From positions 1 to 35,649 of the IMG/VR virus record IMGVR_UViG_3300047470_000213: DNA of 35,649 nucleotides; one strand, given 5' to 3'. The DNA comes from a virus. Below the pieces are notes generated by a model, which saw only the letters and a program-made list of their open reading frames with translations, ran no database searches and was not told where the DNA came from. Both the position numbers and the translations under genes were made by a program. Positions 22,651-30,113 of this stretch are shown here, in pieces. The stretch's first letter is position 1. Each line of letters begins with the position of its first letter.

Positions 22651-23666
22651 CAGACCAGCTCCACGTTTTCAGTCATCGCGAACTTTTCCAGCTGCTCGAT
22701 CACATAGCCTTCGTTGCGGCTGTTGTAATCCTCGACGCGGGAGCGTTTCGGGTTGTCGATGGTCTGCTTCCGCCAGCTGGAGTCCTGGAAGTAAATCGAC
22801 AGGTTGTCGAAGCTGGTGACCACTACGCCGTTGACCGGGAAGAACGGCACGCTGAAGCTCGGCAGACCGCCATAAGTCGCGATGACCTGGGCGTCTTCGA
22901 TGCGTTCTTTTTCGGTCGGGACATCGCCCTGCTTGGCGTACAGCTTGGCTTTGTCAGCGGCCAGCAGGTCGCTGCCGATAATTGCGATCAGGTCGCCACC
23001 GTCACGCAGGCGCTCGTCGACCATCTGCTTGGTGTCGTGCACCAGGGCGTCAAGGTTCGCGTAGTCGCCGCCCTCGCCCAGGGTGACTTTGCCGGCGGTC
23101 AAGCCTTGGGACATAACCTGCTGCGGGATCTGGTCGCGAGCAATCTGCAGCCAGCCCTTGTTGACGTCCTGAAGCATCGGGAACGCGACGATGTCGGTCT
23201 GCGGGGCAGCATGCGTGCCATGGAAGCCGACCATGATGCGGTCCAGCGCGATCTGCTTCTGCACCGCCGCGGAGTACTTCTGATGGAAGTCCGGGAATTT
23301 GGCCCAGGCATCGATCTTGGCGTATGGCAGGCTGACGTCGGATTCGGTCGAAAACAGCTCGTAGGTGCTGTCATCCAGCGCCGAGGCATCCTTGGCTTCG
23401 CGATCGGTGGTCTTGGTGTTGGTGCGACCCGTCACTGGACCGGAAACGCCCAGGAACACCTTCTGGCCTTTGATTTCGGTGACCGGCACGACGTTGATGC
23501 GCTGCAGGAAGTCGGACTTGGCGGTGATCGCTTCATTCAGTTCTTGAGCGATGGTCGGCTCAACGCTGAACATTCTGGACGACAGCTCGACGCCGTAGCT
23601 TTCAGCGATGTCCAGTTGCATCTGGGCGTACATCTTGGCGCCCAACGTACTCAGGGATTGAGCCAT
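22650..23666 (-). CDS. N: Major capsid protein (P2 gpN-like)
   Basis: This 338-aa protein has the P2-type HK97-fold capsid pattern: RMFSVEPTIAQELNEAITAKSDFLQRINV, EIKGQKVFLGVSGPVTGRT and LDRIMVGFHGTHAA. The start at ATG 23666 lies one base after the scaffold stop; the frame above it is a shadow. P2 gpN has 357 aa and is processed by gpO at its N-terminus, so a similar trimming is expected here. Confidence 0.92.
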   Translation of the reverse strand: MAQSLSTLGAKMYAQMQLDIAESYGVELSSRMFSVEPTIAQELNEAITAKSDFLQRINVVPVTEIKGQKVFLGVSGPVTGRTNTKTTDREAKDASALDDSTYELFSTESDVSLPYAKIDAWAKFPDFHQKYSAAVQKQIALDRIMVGFHGTHAAPQTDIVAFPMLQDVNKGWLQIARDQIPQQVMSQGLTAGKVTLGEGGDYANLDALVHDTKQMVDERLRDGGDLIAIIGSDLLAADKAKLYAKQGDVPTEKERIEDAQVIATYGGLPSFSVPFFPVNGVVVTSFDNLSIYFQDSSWRKQTIDNPKRSRVEDYNSRNEGYVIEQLEKFAMTENVELV

Positions 23667-23667
23667 A

Positions 23668-24591
23668 TCAGAGCACCCGCACTTTCTTTTGATCGGCGGC
23701 ACCAGTGGTGCGCGGCAGATCACGGCCTTTCGGAGTGTTCACCAGCGTGTTGAACTGCTTTTGCAGCTCAGCCAGGCTTTTGAGAACGGCTTTGTTGGAG
23801 TTGCCTTGACGACTGAACTCACGCTCCTGCTCGGCAGTCGTCACGATGTCGTCAACGGCGCTTTGCACGTCATCGATCGGCGCCTGGTCAGGCTCTGGGG
23901 CTTCTTCGGCGGCAGGCTCAATCACTGCCTGAATGCCGGCAGCGACAACAAGCAGTTGAGCCAGCAAGGCCTTCAAAGCCGTAGCTGTAGCTTCATCCAT
24001 TGGGGGTTTGCTCTCGGTTGGGGTGTCGGTGGTGTCGGTGGCTGCCGGCTGCTCGATAGCGAAACGCTTGAACAGACTGGTGATCATCGTCGCCAGCTTG
24101 GCCAGCTCGCCCTGGGGCTTCTCTTCGTTCAAAGCGCCCAGCTCGACAGAGGCGGCGTAATAGGTGGCTTTGTTGGTGCGCTGCGAGAAGTACAGTTCCT
24201 GGGTGCCGAGGCTGGCAGGTTGGTCAGTCACAGCCAGGCCGGTCAGATAGGCTTTGCCGGTACCGGCGAAGTTCGGCCAGATTTCTATGCTGGAGAACAG
24301 CTTCTCGCCCTGGTCGTTGAGCCAAAGCAATTTCTGATTCGGTTTAAGCTGGGCCTCCAGCGCAATCTGGCCAGGCTCCAGATCGTCAGCCTCTTCGACG
24401 AGGCGCACGGCGAAGACGGTGCCGTGGGAACCGCTCCAGCGTTCGTGCTCGCACCAGATCACAGCCGTGTACTTCGACGGTGCATAGGTCTCGGCGATAT
24501 CGCGCAGTTCCTGGGGAAGGATTTCGCGACCATCAACGGTCGGGCCGCTGGTGGCGACTCGTTTCCAATACGAAACTAGGGAACGGGGCAT
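23668..24591 (-). CDS. O: Capsid scaffolding protein and protease (P2 gpO-like)
   Basis: This 307-aa protein is a gpO-type serine protease plus scaffold. D20, H49 (WCEHERW) and S100/S101 (KLFSSIEIW) match the catalytic triad positions known for P2 gpO (D19, H48, S107). The C-terminal half is the scaffold: acidic, alanine-rich and helical (about 175-290). It is the first gene of the leftward late operon and faces the terminase gene across 163 bases. It guides assembly of the capsid and then cleaves capsid protein and itself. Confidence 0.92.
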   Translation of the reverse strand: MPRSLVSYWKRVATSGPTVDGREILPQELRDIAETYAPSKYTAVIWCEHERWSGSHGTVFAVRLVEEADDLEPGQIALEAQLKPNQKLLWLNDQGEKLFSSIEIWPNFAGTGKAYLTGLAVTDQPASLGTQELYFSQRTNKATYYAASVELGALNEEKPQGELAKLATMITSLFKRFAIEQPAATDTTDTPTESKPPMDEATATALKALLAQLLVVAAGIQAVIEPAAEEAPEPDQAPIDDVQSAVDDIVTTAEQEREFSRQGNSNKAVLKSLAELQKQFNTLVNTPKGRDLPRTTGAADQKKVRVL

Positions 24592-24679
24592 GGGCGTTAA
24601 CTGCGCTCAATCGGTGATTTGAGGCCCCACGATATGGACCGATTGGCCCTCTAACAAACGGTTCTCCTGCGCACTTCTC

Positions 24680-24696
24680 CTACAATCGAGATGTAG
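24680..24696. promoter_or_regulatory. Inverted repeat between divergent late operons, candidate activator site
   Basis: CTACA-N7-TGTAG lies near the middle of the 163-base gap between the scaffold and terminase genes, where both late promoters must be. P2-type Ogr proteins bind a TGT-N12-ACA element; that exact pattern is not seen here. This symmetric element is the best visible candidate for the Ogr-like activator encoded at 27675. Confidence 0.35.
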
Positions 24697-24754
24697 GTTA
24701 TTCGCGGAAATTAACCCCGCGTTTCAAGCGTTTTCGCCGCATAGACTGCGGCCC

Positions 24755-26818
24755 ATGTACTACTCAACCGAAGTAAAAGAAGCCGCCAAACGCCTTTTCC
24801 TGCGCCGCTGCAAAGCGAAGGAAATTCAGGCGCAACTCAACCTGCCCAACATTCGGATCGTCTATTACTGGATCCGTCAGGGCGGCTGGGAGGACATGCT
24901 TTCGGACGAGGAGCCGCTGACGGCCGTCAGCCGGCGGATCACTCTCCTACTGGAAAAACAGGCGACCCTTACCAAGGGCGAACTGGACGAACTGGATCGC
25001 CTGACCACCATTCGCGAGCGCTTGGCCAAGCAATGCGCGAAGCCGACTCCAGTTGCGCCCAGCGAGCCGCGGGAAGACGGTGGCCAACGGAGTGACGACC
25101 AGCGCAGCAATCGCCGTGAGCGTGGCGAGCGGGATGGCAAAGGCGGAAAGAAACGGGAGAAGAAGGTCAAGAATGACGTCAGCGACCTGACCGAGACCGA
25201 CTTTCTCGACAAGTTCATCAGCAAGATGTACGGCTACCAGAAGGAGCTGTTTGCCGCCAAACAGAACCCGCTGACGGCGCGGATCCGCAACATCCTGAAA
25301 AGTCGCCAAGTGGGCCTGACTTATTACTTCGCCGGCGAAGCGTTCATGGATGCGGTGCTGACCGGTGACAACCAGGTGTTCCTGTCCGCCAGTCGTGCCC
25401 AGTCCGAGATTTTCCGTAGCTACATCATCTCGTTTGCCCAGGAGTGGTTTGGTCTGGAGCTGACCGGCAATCCGATCGTGCTCAGTAAGGACGGCAAGCC
25501 ATGGGCTGAACTGCGCTTCCTCAGTACCAACAGCAGCACCGCGCAGGGCCACCATGGCCACGTCTACGTCGACGAATACTTCTGGATTCAGAATTTCGAG
25601 AAGCTGAACACCGTAGCCAGCGCCATGGCGACGCACAAAAAGTGGCGCAAGACCTACTTTTCAACGCCCAGCGCGGTGTCGCACCAGGCCTATCCGTTCT
25701 GGACCGGCGAAGGGTTCCGCAACAGCAAGCGCAAGAAGGCGAAAGAGCCTTGGCCTAGCGACCAGCACATTGCCGCCGGCGCGCTGTGCCCAGATGGCCA
25801 GTGGCGCAAGATCATTACCATCCTCGACGCCATGGCGGGCGGCTGCGATCTGTTCGACCTCGAGCAGCTGCAGCTGGAGTACGACGAGGACAAGTTTGAA
25901 CAGCTGTTCATGTGCAAATTCATCGACAGCACGCAGAGCGCGTTTTCCCTGGCGGATCTGGAGCGCTGCTATTCGGACTTGTCGCTGTGGACCGACTACG
26001 ACCCGGACGACGATCGGCCATTTGGCAACAGCCCAGTCTGGATCGGCTACGACCCAAGCCGCACCCGCGACGATGCAACGTGCGTGGTCATCGCCCCGCC
26101 GCTGGAGACTGGCGGCAAATTCCGGATCCTGGAGAAGTACAGCTGGCGTGGTCAGTCGTTCAAGTACCAGGCGGAACAGGTCAAGCGGCTCACCGAGCGC
26201 TTCAACGTGCAGCACATCGGCATCGACACCACCGGCATCGGCTACGGCGTGTTCGACCTGGTGCGCGACTTCTACCCGCGCACAACCGCGATCCACTACA
26301 GCCTCGAAACGAAGAACACCCTGGTGCTCAAGGCACAGGACACCATCCAGCAAAGCCGCATCGAGTGGGACGCCGGTTGGAGCGATATCGCCCAAGCCTT
26401 CCTGACCATCAAGCGCGGCACCACTGGCAGCGGACAGGTTACCTACAGCGCATCACGCACCGACGCCACCGGTCACGCAGACGTCGCCTGGTCGATCATG
26501 CACGCACTGGCCAATGAACCCCTAAACACCAACAAGTCGCGGCGCAGCCGCTACTCACTCACCGGATCCGGAACCCATGGAACGACGCAAAACAGAACAG
26601 GCCAAACCACCGGCGCCAGGGTCCACGCGCATGTTTTCGTTCGGTGCACCCGAGCCGGTCCTGTCGGAGAACATCGCGCAGTACCTCGGCGTATTCGTCA
26701 GTCACGACGGACGCATCTACACGCCTCCGGTGTCGCGCCAAGGCTTGGCCAAACTGCTCAAGGCAAACGCTCACCACGGCGCGATCCCGGGATTCAAACG
26801 AAACCTGTTGCTGCGTGA
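24755..26818 (+). CDS. P: Terminase large (ATPase) subunit (P2 gpP-like), C-terminus runs into portal gene
   Basis: The frame codes for 687 aa, but only about the first 607 look like terminase. An N-terminal HTH lies at about 18-42, an ATPase motif at about 180-190 (KSRQVGLTYYFAG), the Walker B HVYVDEYFW near 270, and nuclease-type acidic residues in IGYDPSRTRDD (about 430) and IGIDTTGIGYG (about 488). P2 gpP has 590 aa. From codon 608 the frame overlaps the portal gene for 242 bases and turns into an Arg/His/Thr/Gly-rich shadow sequence. A stop codon near 26570 was probably lost by mutation, or the read contains an error. The enzyme packages DNA into the head. Confidence 0.92.
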   Translation: MYYSTEVKEAAKRLFLRRCKAKEIQAQLNLPNIRIVYYWIRQGGWEDMLSDEEPLTAVSRRITLLLEKQATLTKGELDELDRLTTIRERLAKQCAKPTPVAPSEPREDGGQRSDDQRSNRRERGERDGKGGKKREKKVKNDVSDLTETDFLDKFISKMYGYQKELFAAKQNPLTARIRNILKSRQVGLTYYFAGEAFMDAVLTGDNQVFLSASRAQSEIFRSYIISFAQEWFGLELTGNPIVLSKDGKPWAELRFLSTNSSTAQGHHGHVYVDEYFWIQNFEKLNTVASAMATHKKWRKTYFSTPSAVSHQAYPFWTGEGFRNSKRKKAKEPWPSDQHIAAGALCPDGQWRKIITILDAMAGGCDLFDLEQLQLEYDEDKFEQLFMCKFIDSTQSAFSLADLERCYSDLSLWTDYDPDDDRPFGNSPVWIGYDPSRTRDDATCVVIAPPLETGGKFRILEKYSWRGQSFKYQAEQVKRLTERFNVQHIGIDTTGIGYGVFDLVRDFYPRTTAIHYSLETKNTLVLKAQDTIQQSRIEWDAGWSDIAQAFLTIKRGTTGSGQVTYSASRTDATGHADVAWSIMHALANEPLNTNKSRRSRYSLTGSGTHGTTQNRTGQTTGARVHAHVFVRCTRAGPVGEHRAVPRRIRQSRRTHLHASGVAPRLGQTAQGKRSPRRDPGIQTKPVAA

Positions 26819-27608
26819 GTTCATCCCGTCTCAGGGCCTATCCACCGCCACCATGAGCCGTGCAGCGCTCGACTTCATGGTGTTCGGGGAAACGTACCTG
26901 TATCGCAAACCCAATGCGTTCGGCCAGGTCCTCGAGATGGAACACCTGCCAGCCATCAACATGCGGGTGAAGATCGGCGGAGGGTTCCTGCAGCTGCTGC
27001 CCGACGGCAAGGAGGTGGAATTCGACCAGGACGAAATTGAACACGTCTTCAACTACGACGTGGAACAAAACATCTACGGTGTCCCGGATTACCTGGGCGG
27101 CCTGCAGGCGCTGTTGCTCAACGAAGCCGCCACCCTTTTCCGCCGGCGCTATTACAGCAACGGCGCCCACGCGGGCTACATCTTCTACACCAACGACCCG
27201 AACCTGAGTGACGACGACGAGGCCGAACTGAAGGCCCAGATCACGGCCAGCAAGGGCGTGGGCAACTTCCGATCGATGTTCGTGAACATCCCCGGCGGCG
27301 CCGAGAAGGCGATTCAAATCATCCCTGTGGGCGACTTTCAGGCGAAGGATGAGCTGGAGAAGGTGAAGAACATCACCCGCAACGACGTCATCGCCGCTTG
27401 GCGAATGAACCCCGCGTTGGCGGGAATCATCCCGGAAAACAGCGCCGGTTTTGGCGACATAGAGAAGATCGATCGGGTGTACACCAGCAACGAAATCAAG
27501 CCGATCTGCCAACTTTTCGAACAGGTCAATGAAACCTTACGACAGGACAGGCGAATTGCCTGGAGAGAGATGCCAGAAACAGTTGATAACACTACATCTG
27601 GTATCTAG
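26577..27608 (+). CDS. Q: Portal protein (P2 gpQ-like)
   Basis: This 343-aa protein matches P2 gpQ in length (344). Landmarks are FSFGAPEPVL near the start, YLGVF, LDFMVFGETYLYR, DEIEHVF, IYGVPDYLGGLQALLLNEAATLFRRRYYSNGAHAGYI and the C-terminal PALAGIIPENSAGFGDIEKI. It forms the ring at the head vertex through which DNA passes. The ATG lies inside the extended terminase frame in another reading frame. Confidence 0.94.
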   Translation: MERRKTEQAKPPAPGSTRMFSFGAPEPVLSENIAQYLGVFVSHDGRIYTPPVSRQGLAKLLKANAHHGAIPGFKRNLLLREFIPSQGLSTATMSRAALDFMVFGETYLYRKPNAFGQVLEMEHLPAINMRVKIGGGFLQLLPDGKEVEFDQDEIEHVFNYDVEQNIYGVPDYLGGLQALLLNEAATLFRRRYYSNGAHAGYIFYTNDPNLSDDDEAELKAQITASKGVGNFRSMFVNIPGGAEKAIQIIPVGDFQAKDELEKVKNITRNDVIAAWRMNPALAGIIPENSAGFGDIEKIDRVYTSNEIKPICQLFEQVNETLRQDRRIAWREMPETVDNTTSGI

Positions 27609-27674
27609 CTAAGGGATTAACACTACAAAACGTGGCAATATGGTGGCTATTCATCTGACCCTGGGGAGGGACAT

Positions 27675-27935
27675 ATGCGCATCTACTGCACAAGCTGTGA
27701 GCACAAAGGACGAATCAGTTCTCGGGAAGAAGTGTCCAGCATGTTCGTAAAGCTCTACTGCCAATGCCTGGACGCAAAGTGCGGACACACATGGGTAGCA
27801 CATCTCACTTTTTCACACACGCTCAGCCCGTCAGCGCAGACATTCGACAGGATGCTATTCGATCGGTTGAAGGATATGCCCAGGGCAAAACAGCGGGAGC
27901 TGTTCGATCAGTTGGGATCGCAGGCAGTGGCGTGA
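27675..27935 (+). CDS. ogr: Ogr/Delta-type late gene activator
   Basis: This 86-aa protein has the Ogr/Delta zinc-finger pattern: C5-x2-C8 and C31-x4-C36 followed by hydrophobic residues (CGHTWVAHLTF). Members bind upstream of late promoters and contact RNA polymerase alpha, turning on head, tail and lysis operons. A purine-rich GGGGAGGGA ribosome site precedes the ATG. The gene follows the portal in the same direction, so some late transcription may read into it as positive feedback. P2 Ogr is 72 aa; the extra residues lie at the C-terminus. Confidence 0.9.
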   Translation: MRIYCTSCEHKGRISSREEVSSMFVKLYCQCLDAKCGHTWVAHLTFSHTLSPSAQTFDRMLFDRLKDMPRAKQRELFDQLGSQAVA

Positions 27936-27941
27936 TGTGCA

Positions 27942-27969
27942 GATCGCCGACCCCAAGGTGTCGGCGATC
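27942..27969 (+). terminator. Hairpin terminator after the ogr-like gene
   Basis: GATCGCCGAC and GTCGGCGATC form a perfect 10-bp stem with an 8-base loop, followed by GTTTACG. It sits right after the activator stop and before the convergent 61-aa gene, so it probably stops rightward late transcription from entering the immunity region. The T run is short. Confidence 0.7.
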
Positions 27970-27987
27970 GTTTACGTGAAACGACTA

Positions 27988-28173
27988 TCAGCTTCCGATC
28001 GGCTCTTCCGGATGAGTCGCCAGGACCTCGGACATACGACGGAGATGAACCTGTTCCTTCTCATTCAGCATGCGGTACAGCCGAATGAGGCGACGTTCAA
28101 GTTTGGTCAGGTTTGACCATTCGAACTCGGTGGTTCCGATATTGCCAAGCTCGTTTTTCTTGCGATCCAACAT
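27988..28173 (-). CDS. Small helical protein next to the repressor
   Basis: This 61-aa protein is basic and almost wholly helical (LTKLERRLIRLYRMLNEKEQVHLRRMSEVLA). It lies 101 bases after the repressor in the same direction, so it may be made in the lysogen. The sequence suggests a small dimeric coiled coil; a DNA-binding or repressor-partner role is possible. I do not recognise a named family. Confidence 0.65.
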   Translation of the reverse strand: MLDRKKNELGNIGTTEFEWSNLTKLERRLIRLYRMLNEKEQVHLRRMSEVLATHPEEPIGS

Positions 28174-28274
28174 GCTTACTGCTCCATAAAGTGCATTGCT
28201 GAACCGACGTTGACGGGGCTGGATCTGGCTTAAGTACAGGGGGGCGACGAATGTCGTACACGCTTTGTTACAAG

Positions 28275-28625
28275 TTAATTCCGTTGTCGAGCGGCATCGT
28301 CAGCCATGGCTTTGAGGAATCGACGGATCGCTTCTTGGTCTCCTGCAGTGATGCTTCTGTATTGCCGGACCAGCAGGTCTTCAACGTCGCTGAGAGCGTC
28401 TACCGCCAATGTAGTGCGCAAGCCATTAAGGATATAGGGGACGTCAAAACCGAACTGACTCGCGACTTTACTCAGATAAGACGCAGTCGCGTCGCTCGTT
28501 CCAGCTTCGTAATTGGCCTGCGTCCGTTTGGCTATTCCAAGCGCTTCTGCGATCTCGTTCTGCGTCAAAGAGCAACGCTTACGTTCTTCCTGCAGTCGGG
28601 AGCCTATCTCTTCGGAAAGGTGCAA
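28275..28625 (-). CDS. Prophage repressor, HTH Xre type (C/CI-like)
   Basis: This 116-aa protein has an N-terminal HTH (about residues 6-62: LTQNEIAEALGIAKRTQANYEAGTSDATASYLSKVASQFG) and a short C-terminal helical tail with no peptidase residues. It is thus a P2 C-type repressor that is not cleaved by RecA, or needs an antirepressor. It starts at TTG 28625 in family style (xHLSEEIGSRLQEERKR); no in-frame ATG exists nearby. It faces the rightward early genes across an operator with 10-bp phased TGCA repeats and maintains lysogeny. Confidence 0.85.
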   Translation of the reverse strand: MHLSEEIGSRLQEERKRCSLTQNEIAEALGIAKRTQANYEAGTSDATASYLSKVASQFGFDVPYILNGLRTTLAVDALSDVEDLLVRQYRSITAGDQEAIRRFLKAMADDAARQRN

Positions 28626-28650
28626 AATTATTCATCTCTGATATTTACAA

Positions 28651-28710
28651 ATGCATCGAAGTGCATCATTCTGCATCTCACACCACATGAAAATGCACGG
28701 AACTGCACTA
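28651..28710. promoter_or_regulatory. Early operator with 10-bp phased TGCA repeats
   Basis: TGCA begins at 28652, 28662, 28672, 28694 and 28704, each within a TGCATC or TGCAC unit. Three copies are exactly 10 bp apart, then 22, then 10, so all lie on about the same helix face. The cluster fills the gap between the repressor and the rightward regulator, where repressor and Cox-type proteins should compete. Confidence 0.7.
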
Positions 28711-28922
28711 TGCCCAACTCAAGCATCACCGAGCAAGCCCGACAACAAGCGCGTGAAGCCTTGGATAAGCGCGGTCAATCCGCAAAGGACTTTGCTGAAC
28801 AGCACGATCTGAATCCCAGCACCGTTTACGCGGTGCTGAGTGGCCAGAGCCGTTGTCGCCGTGGGGAGGCACATCGCGCCGCTGTATTGCTTGGTATCAA
28901 AGACGGCGTGATCGAACAGTAA
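28710..28922 (+). CDS. BcepMu gp16-like regulator (early, Cro-like position)
   Basis: This 70-aa protein has the gp16-family pattern: ALDKRGQSAKDFAEQHDLNPSTVYAVLSGQSRCRRGEAHRAAVLLGIKDG, an HTH followed by the RGEAHRAAVLLG signature. ATG 28710 is right after the last TGCA repeat; the frame further upstream is a shadow of the repressor region. It is the first rightward gene and probably competes with the repressor or controls the early operon. Its stop overlaps a possible ATG of the next gene (TAATG). Confidence 0.82.
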   Translation: MPNSSITEQARQQAREALDKRGQSAKDFAEQHDLNPSTVYAVLSGQSRCRRGEAHRAAVLLGIKDGVIEQ

Positions 28923-28951
28923 TGGCACTGAGCCACAGGGAAAATCAGAAC

Positions 28952-29431
28952 ATGAAAAGTTCAGTTCTAAAGACTCGCCGGGAAGTTGTCAGCGCCATTA
29001 TCTGTAGTTACCCAGGTGGCCGGGAATGTGCGGCTGCGCGTATCGGTTTGGCTTTGAAGAAATTTGATAACCACGCTTACGAAAACAACAACAGTCGTCC
29101 GCTCTCAGACGCCCAGCTCTACCAGCTGGAGCAGGAAGCTGGCACCCAGCATCTTCCCAACTATGTTGCAGCAATGTACGGCGGTTTGTTTGTTCCGGTT
29201 GCAGATCCGGAGAACTTGGACAATGTCGAGATGTACACCCTTTCGGTGAACGTTGCGGCCAAGCGTGGATGTGTTGACCAAGAAATTGCGAAGGCTTTGG
29301 CGGATGGCTGCATTTCCGAAATCGAAGCAGATCACATCCTTAATGCCCACAACCTACACATGGCTGCACGTCACGCAGAAGTGCTTGCAGCTATCGACCT
29401 GTACCGCAACAAATCAGGGGCTGCTCAATGA
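28952..29431 (+). CDS. CII-like phage regulatory protein
   Basis: This 159-aa protein resembles P2/186-type CII and YmfL-like regulators. It has a basic N-terminal helix-turn-helix region (KTRREVVSAIICSYPGGRECAAARIGLALKKFDNHAYENNNSRPLSDAQLYQLEQEAG), given as a landmark, followed by LPNYVAAMYGGLFVP and a helical C-terminal half. AGGG lies about 11 bases before ATG 28952; an in-frame ATG at 28922 overlaps the previous stop as TAATG and would add ten residues. In phage 186 CII activates repressor synthesis after infection. It overlaps the next gene as ATGA. Confidence 0.78.
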   Translation: MKSSVLKTRREVVSAIICSYPGGRECAAARIGLALKKFDNHAYENNNSRPLSDAQLYQLEQEAGTQHLPNYVAAMYGGLFVPVADPENLDNVEMYTLSVNVAAKRGCVDQEIAKALADGCISEIEADHILNAHNLHMAARHAEVLAAIDLYRNKSGAAQ

Positions 29432-29793
29432 ACGATCTGCCTGCAGTACAGGAATACCAGGACGTGCTCAAAGCTGCTGCGCTCGCCTTTCTGGAGCGCC
29501 ACCAATGCGAACATCTGGGTGACGATCAGCAATTGTTCGACCGCGCAGTGCAGCACCTGATCACCGACTTCGACATCTTGACTACTACTGCAGAGAAAGC
29601 CGTCCACTTAGCCAGCAGCGATATGTCCGCAATTCGCGATCGGCAGCGACTGGACATCGGCAGTAGCACGTCGACCCACACGGTCATCATTGACCCCGCC
29701 ACGGGCAAAGCTTGGGCCGTTCCGGTCAGCCTGATCTACGAACGCATTCTCAACGTGCCGGACAACGGACGCTTCCGCGTAGCCGCATCGTAA
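29428..29793 (+). CDS. Early phage protein, function unknown
   Basis: This 121-aa protein has a helical N-terminal half (DVLKAAALAFLERHQ, DRAVQHLITDFDILTTTAEKAVHLAS) and a short beta C-terminal part (STHTVIIDPATGKAWAVPVSLIYERIL). No motif or membrane span is visible. It is coupled to the CII-like gene by ATGA and belongs to the rightward early operon. I do not recognise the family. Confidence 0.7.
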   Translation: MNDLPAVQEYQDVLKAAALAFLERHQCEHLGDDQQLFDRAVQHLITDFDILTTTAEKAVHLASSDMSAIRDRQRLDIGSSTSTHTVIIDPATGKAWAVPVSLIYERILNVPDNGRFRVAAS

Positions 29794-29865
29794 TACCCAC
29801 CCACTAAATCGCCTGTCCCACCCCCGTGGGTTTGGGTGAGCTGCGTCCGAAATTGAGGTTTGACG

Positions 29866-30111
29866 ATGGAAAACGCCATGAACATCAACGCAAAACTGAC
29901 ACCAGGTCAGGCCCAAGCGCTCTTGGCCAACCTGCGCGAGCAATACCGTCTCAGCCTCAATGATCTTTGGTACGCAGACGAATATCGAATGATTCCTGAT
30001 GGCCTACGTCATGGATCGATTCTCGCCAACAGCCCGGTGATGGCTGCTCGAAAACATCTGATCGGTGCCCTCACCCAAAGCCTTAGCCTCAGCCTCAAAG
30101 CAGTGAAATAA
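29866..30111 (+). CDS. Small early phage protein, function unknown
   Basis: This 81-aa protein is mostly helical (TPGQAQALLANLREQYRLSLNDLW) with a basic C-terminal half. GAGG lies eight bases before ATG 29866, whereas a TTG six bases earlier has no better site. Two bases separate it from the replication gene, so the two are co-translated. Its place suggests a replication accessory or control role, which the sequence does not prove. Confidence 0.68.
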   Translation: MENAMNINAKLTPGQAQALLANLREQYRLSLNDLWYADEYRMIPDGLRHGSILANSPVMAARKHLIGALTQSLSLSLKAVK

Positions 30112-30113
30112 CC

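Noticed and set aside
22551-23753. 400-codon open frame opposite the capsid gene
   Set aside because: The minus-strand capsid is clearly real; the opposite frame has no family pattern or ribosome site.
23689-24579. 296-codon open frame opposite the scaffold/protease gene
   Set aside because: Antisense shadow of a gene with an identifiable catalytic triad.
29817-29830. CCCAC-CCCC-GTGGG hairpin between two early genes
   Set aside because: Short 5-bp stem with no proper T run; too weak to call a terminator within an operon that seems continuous.
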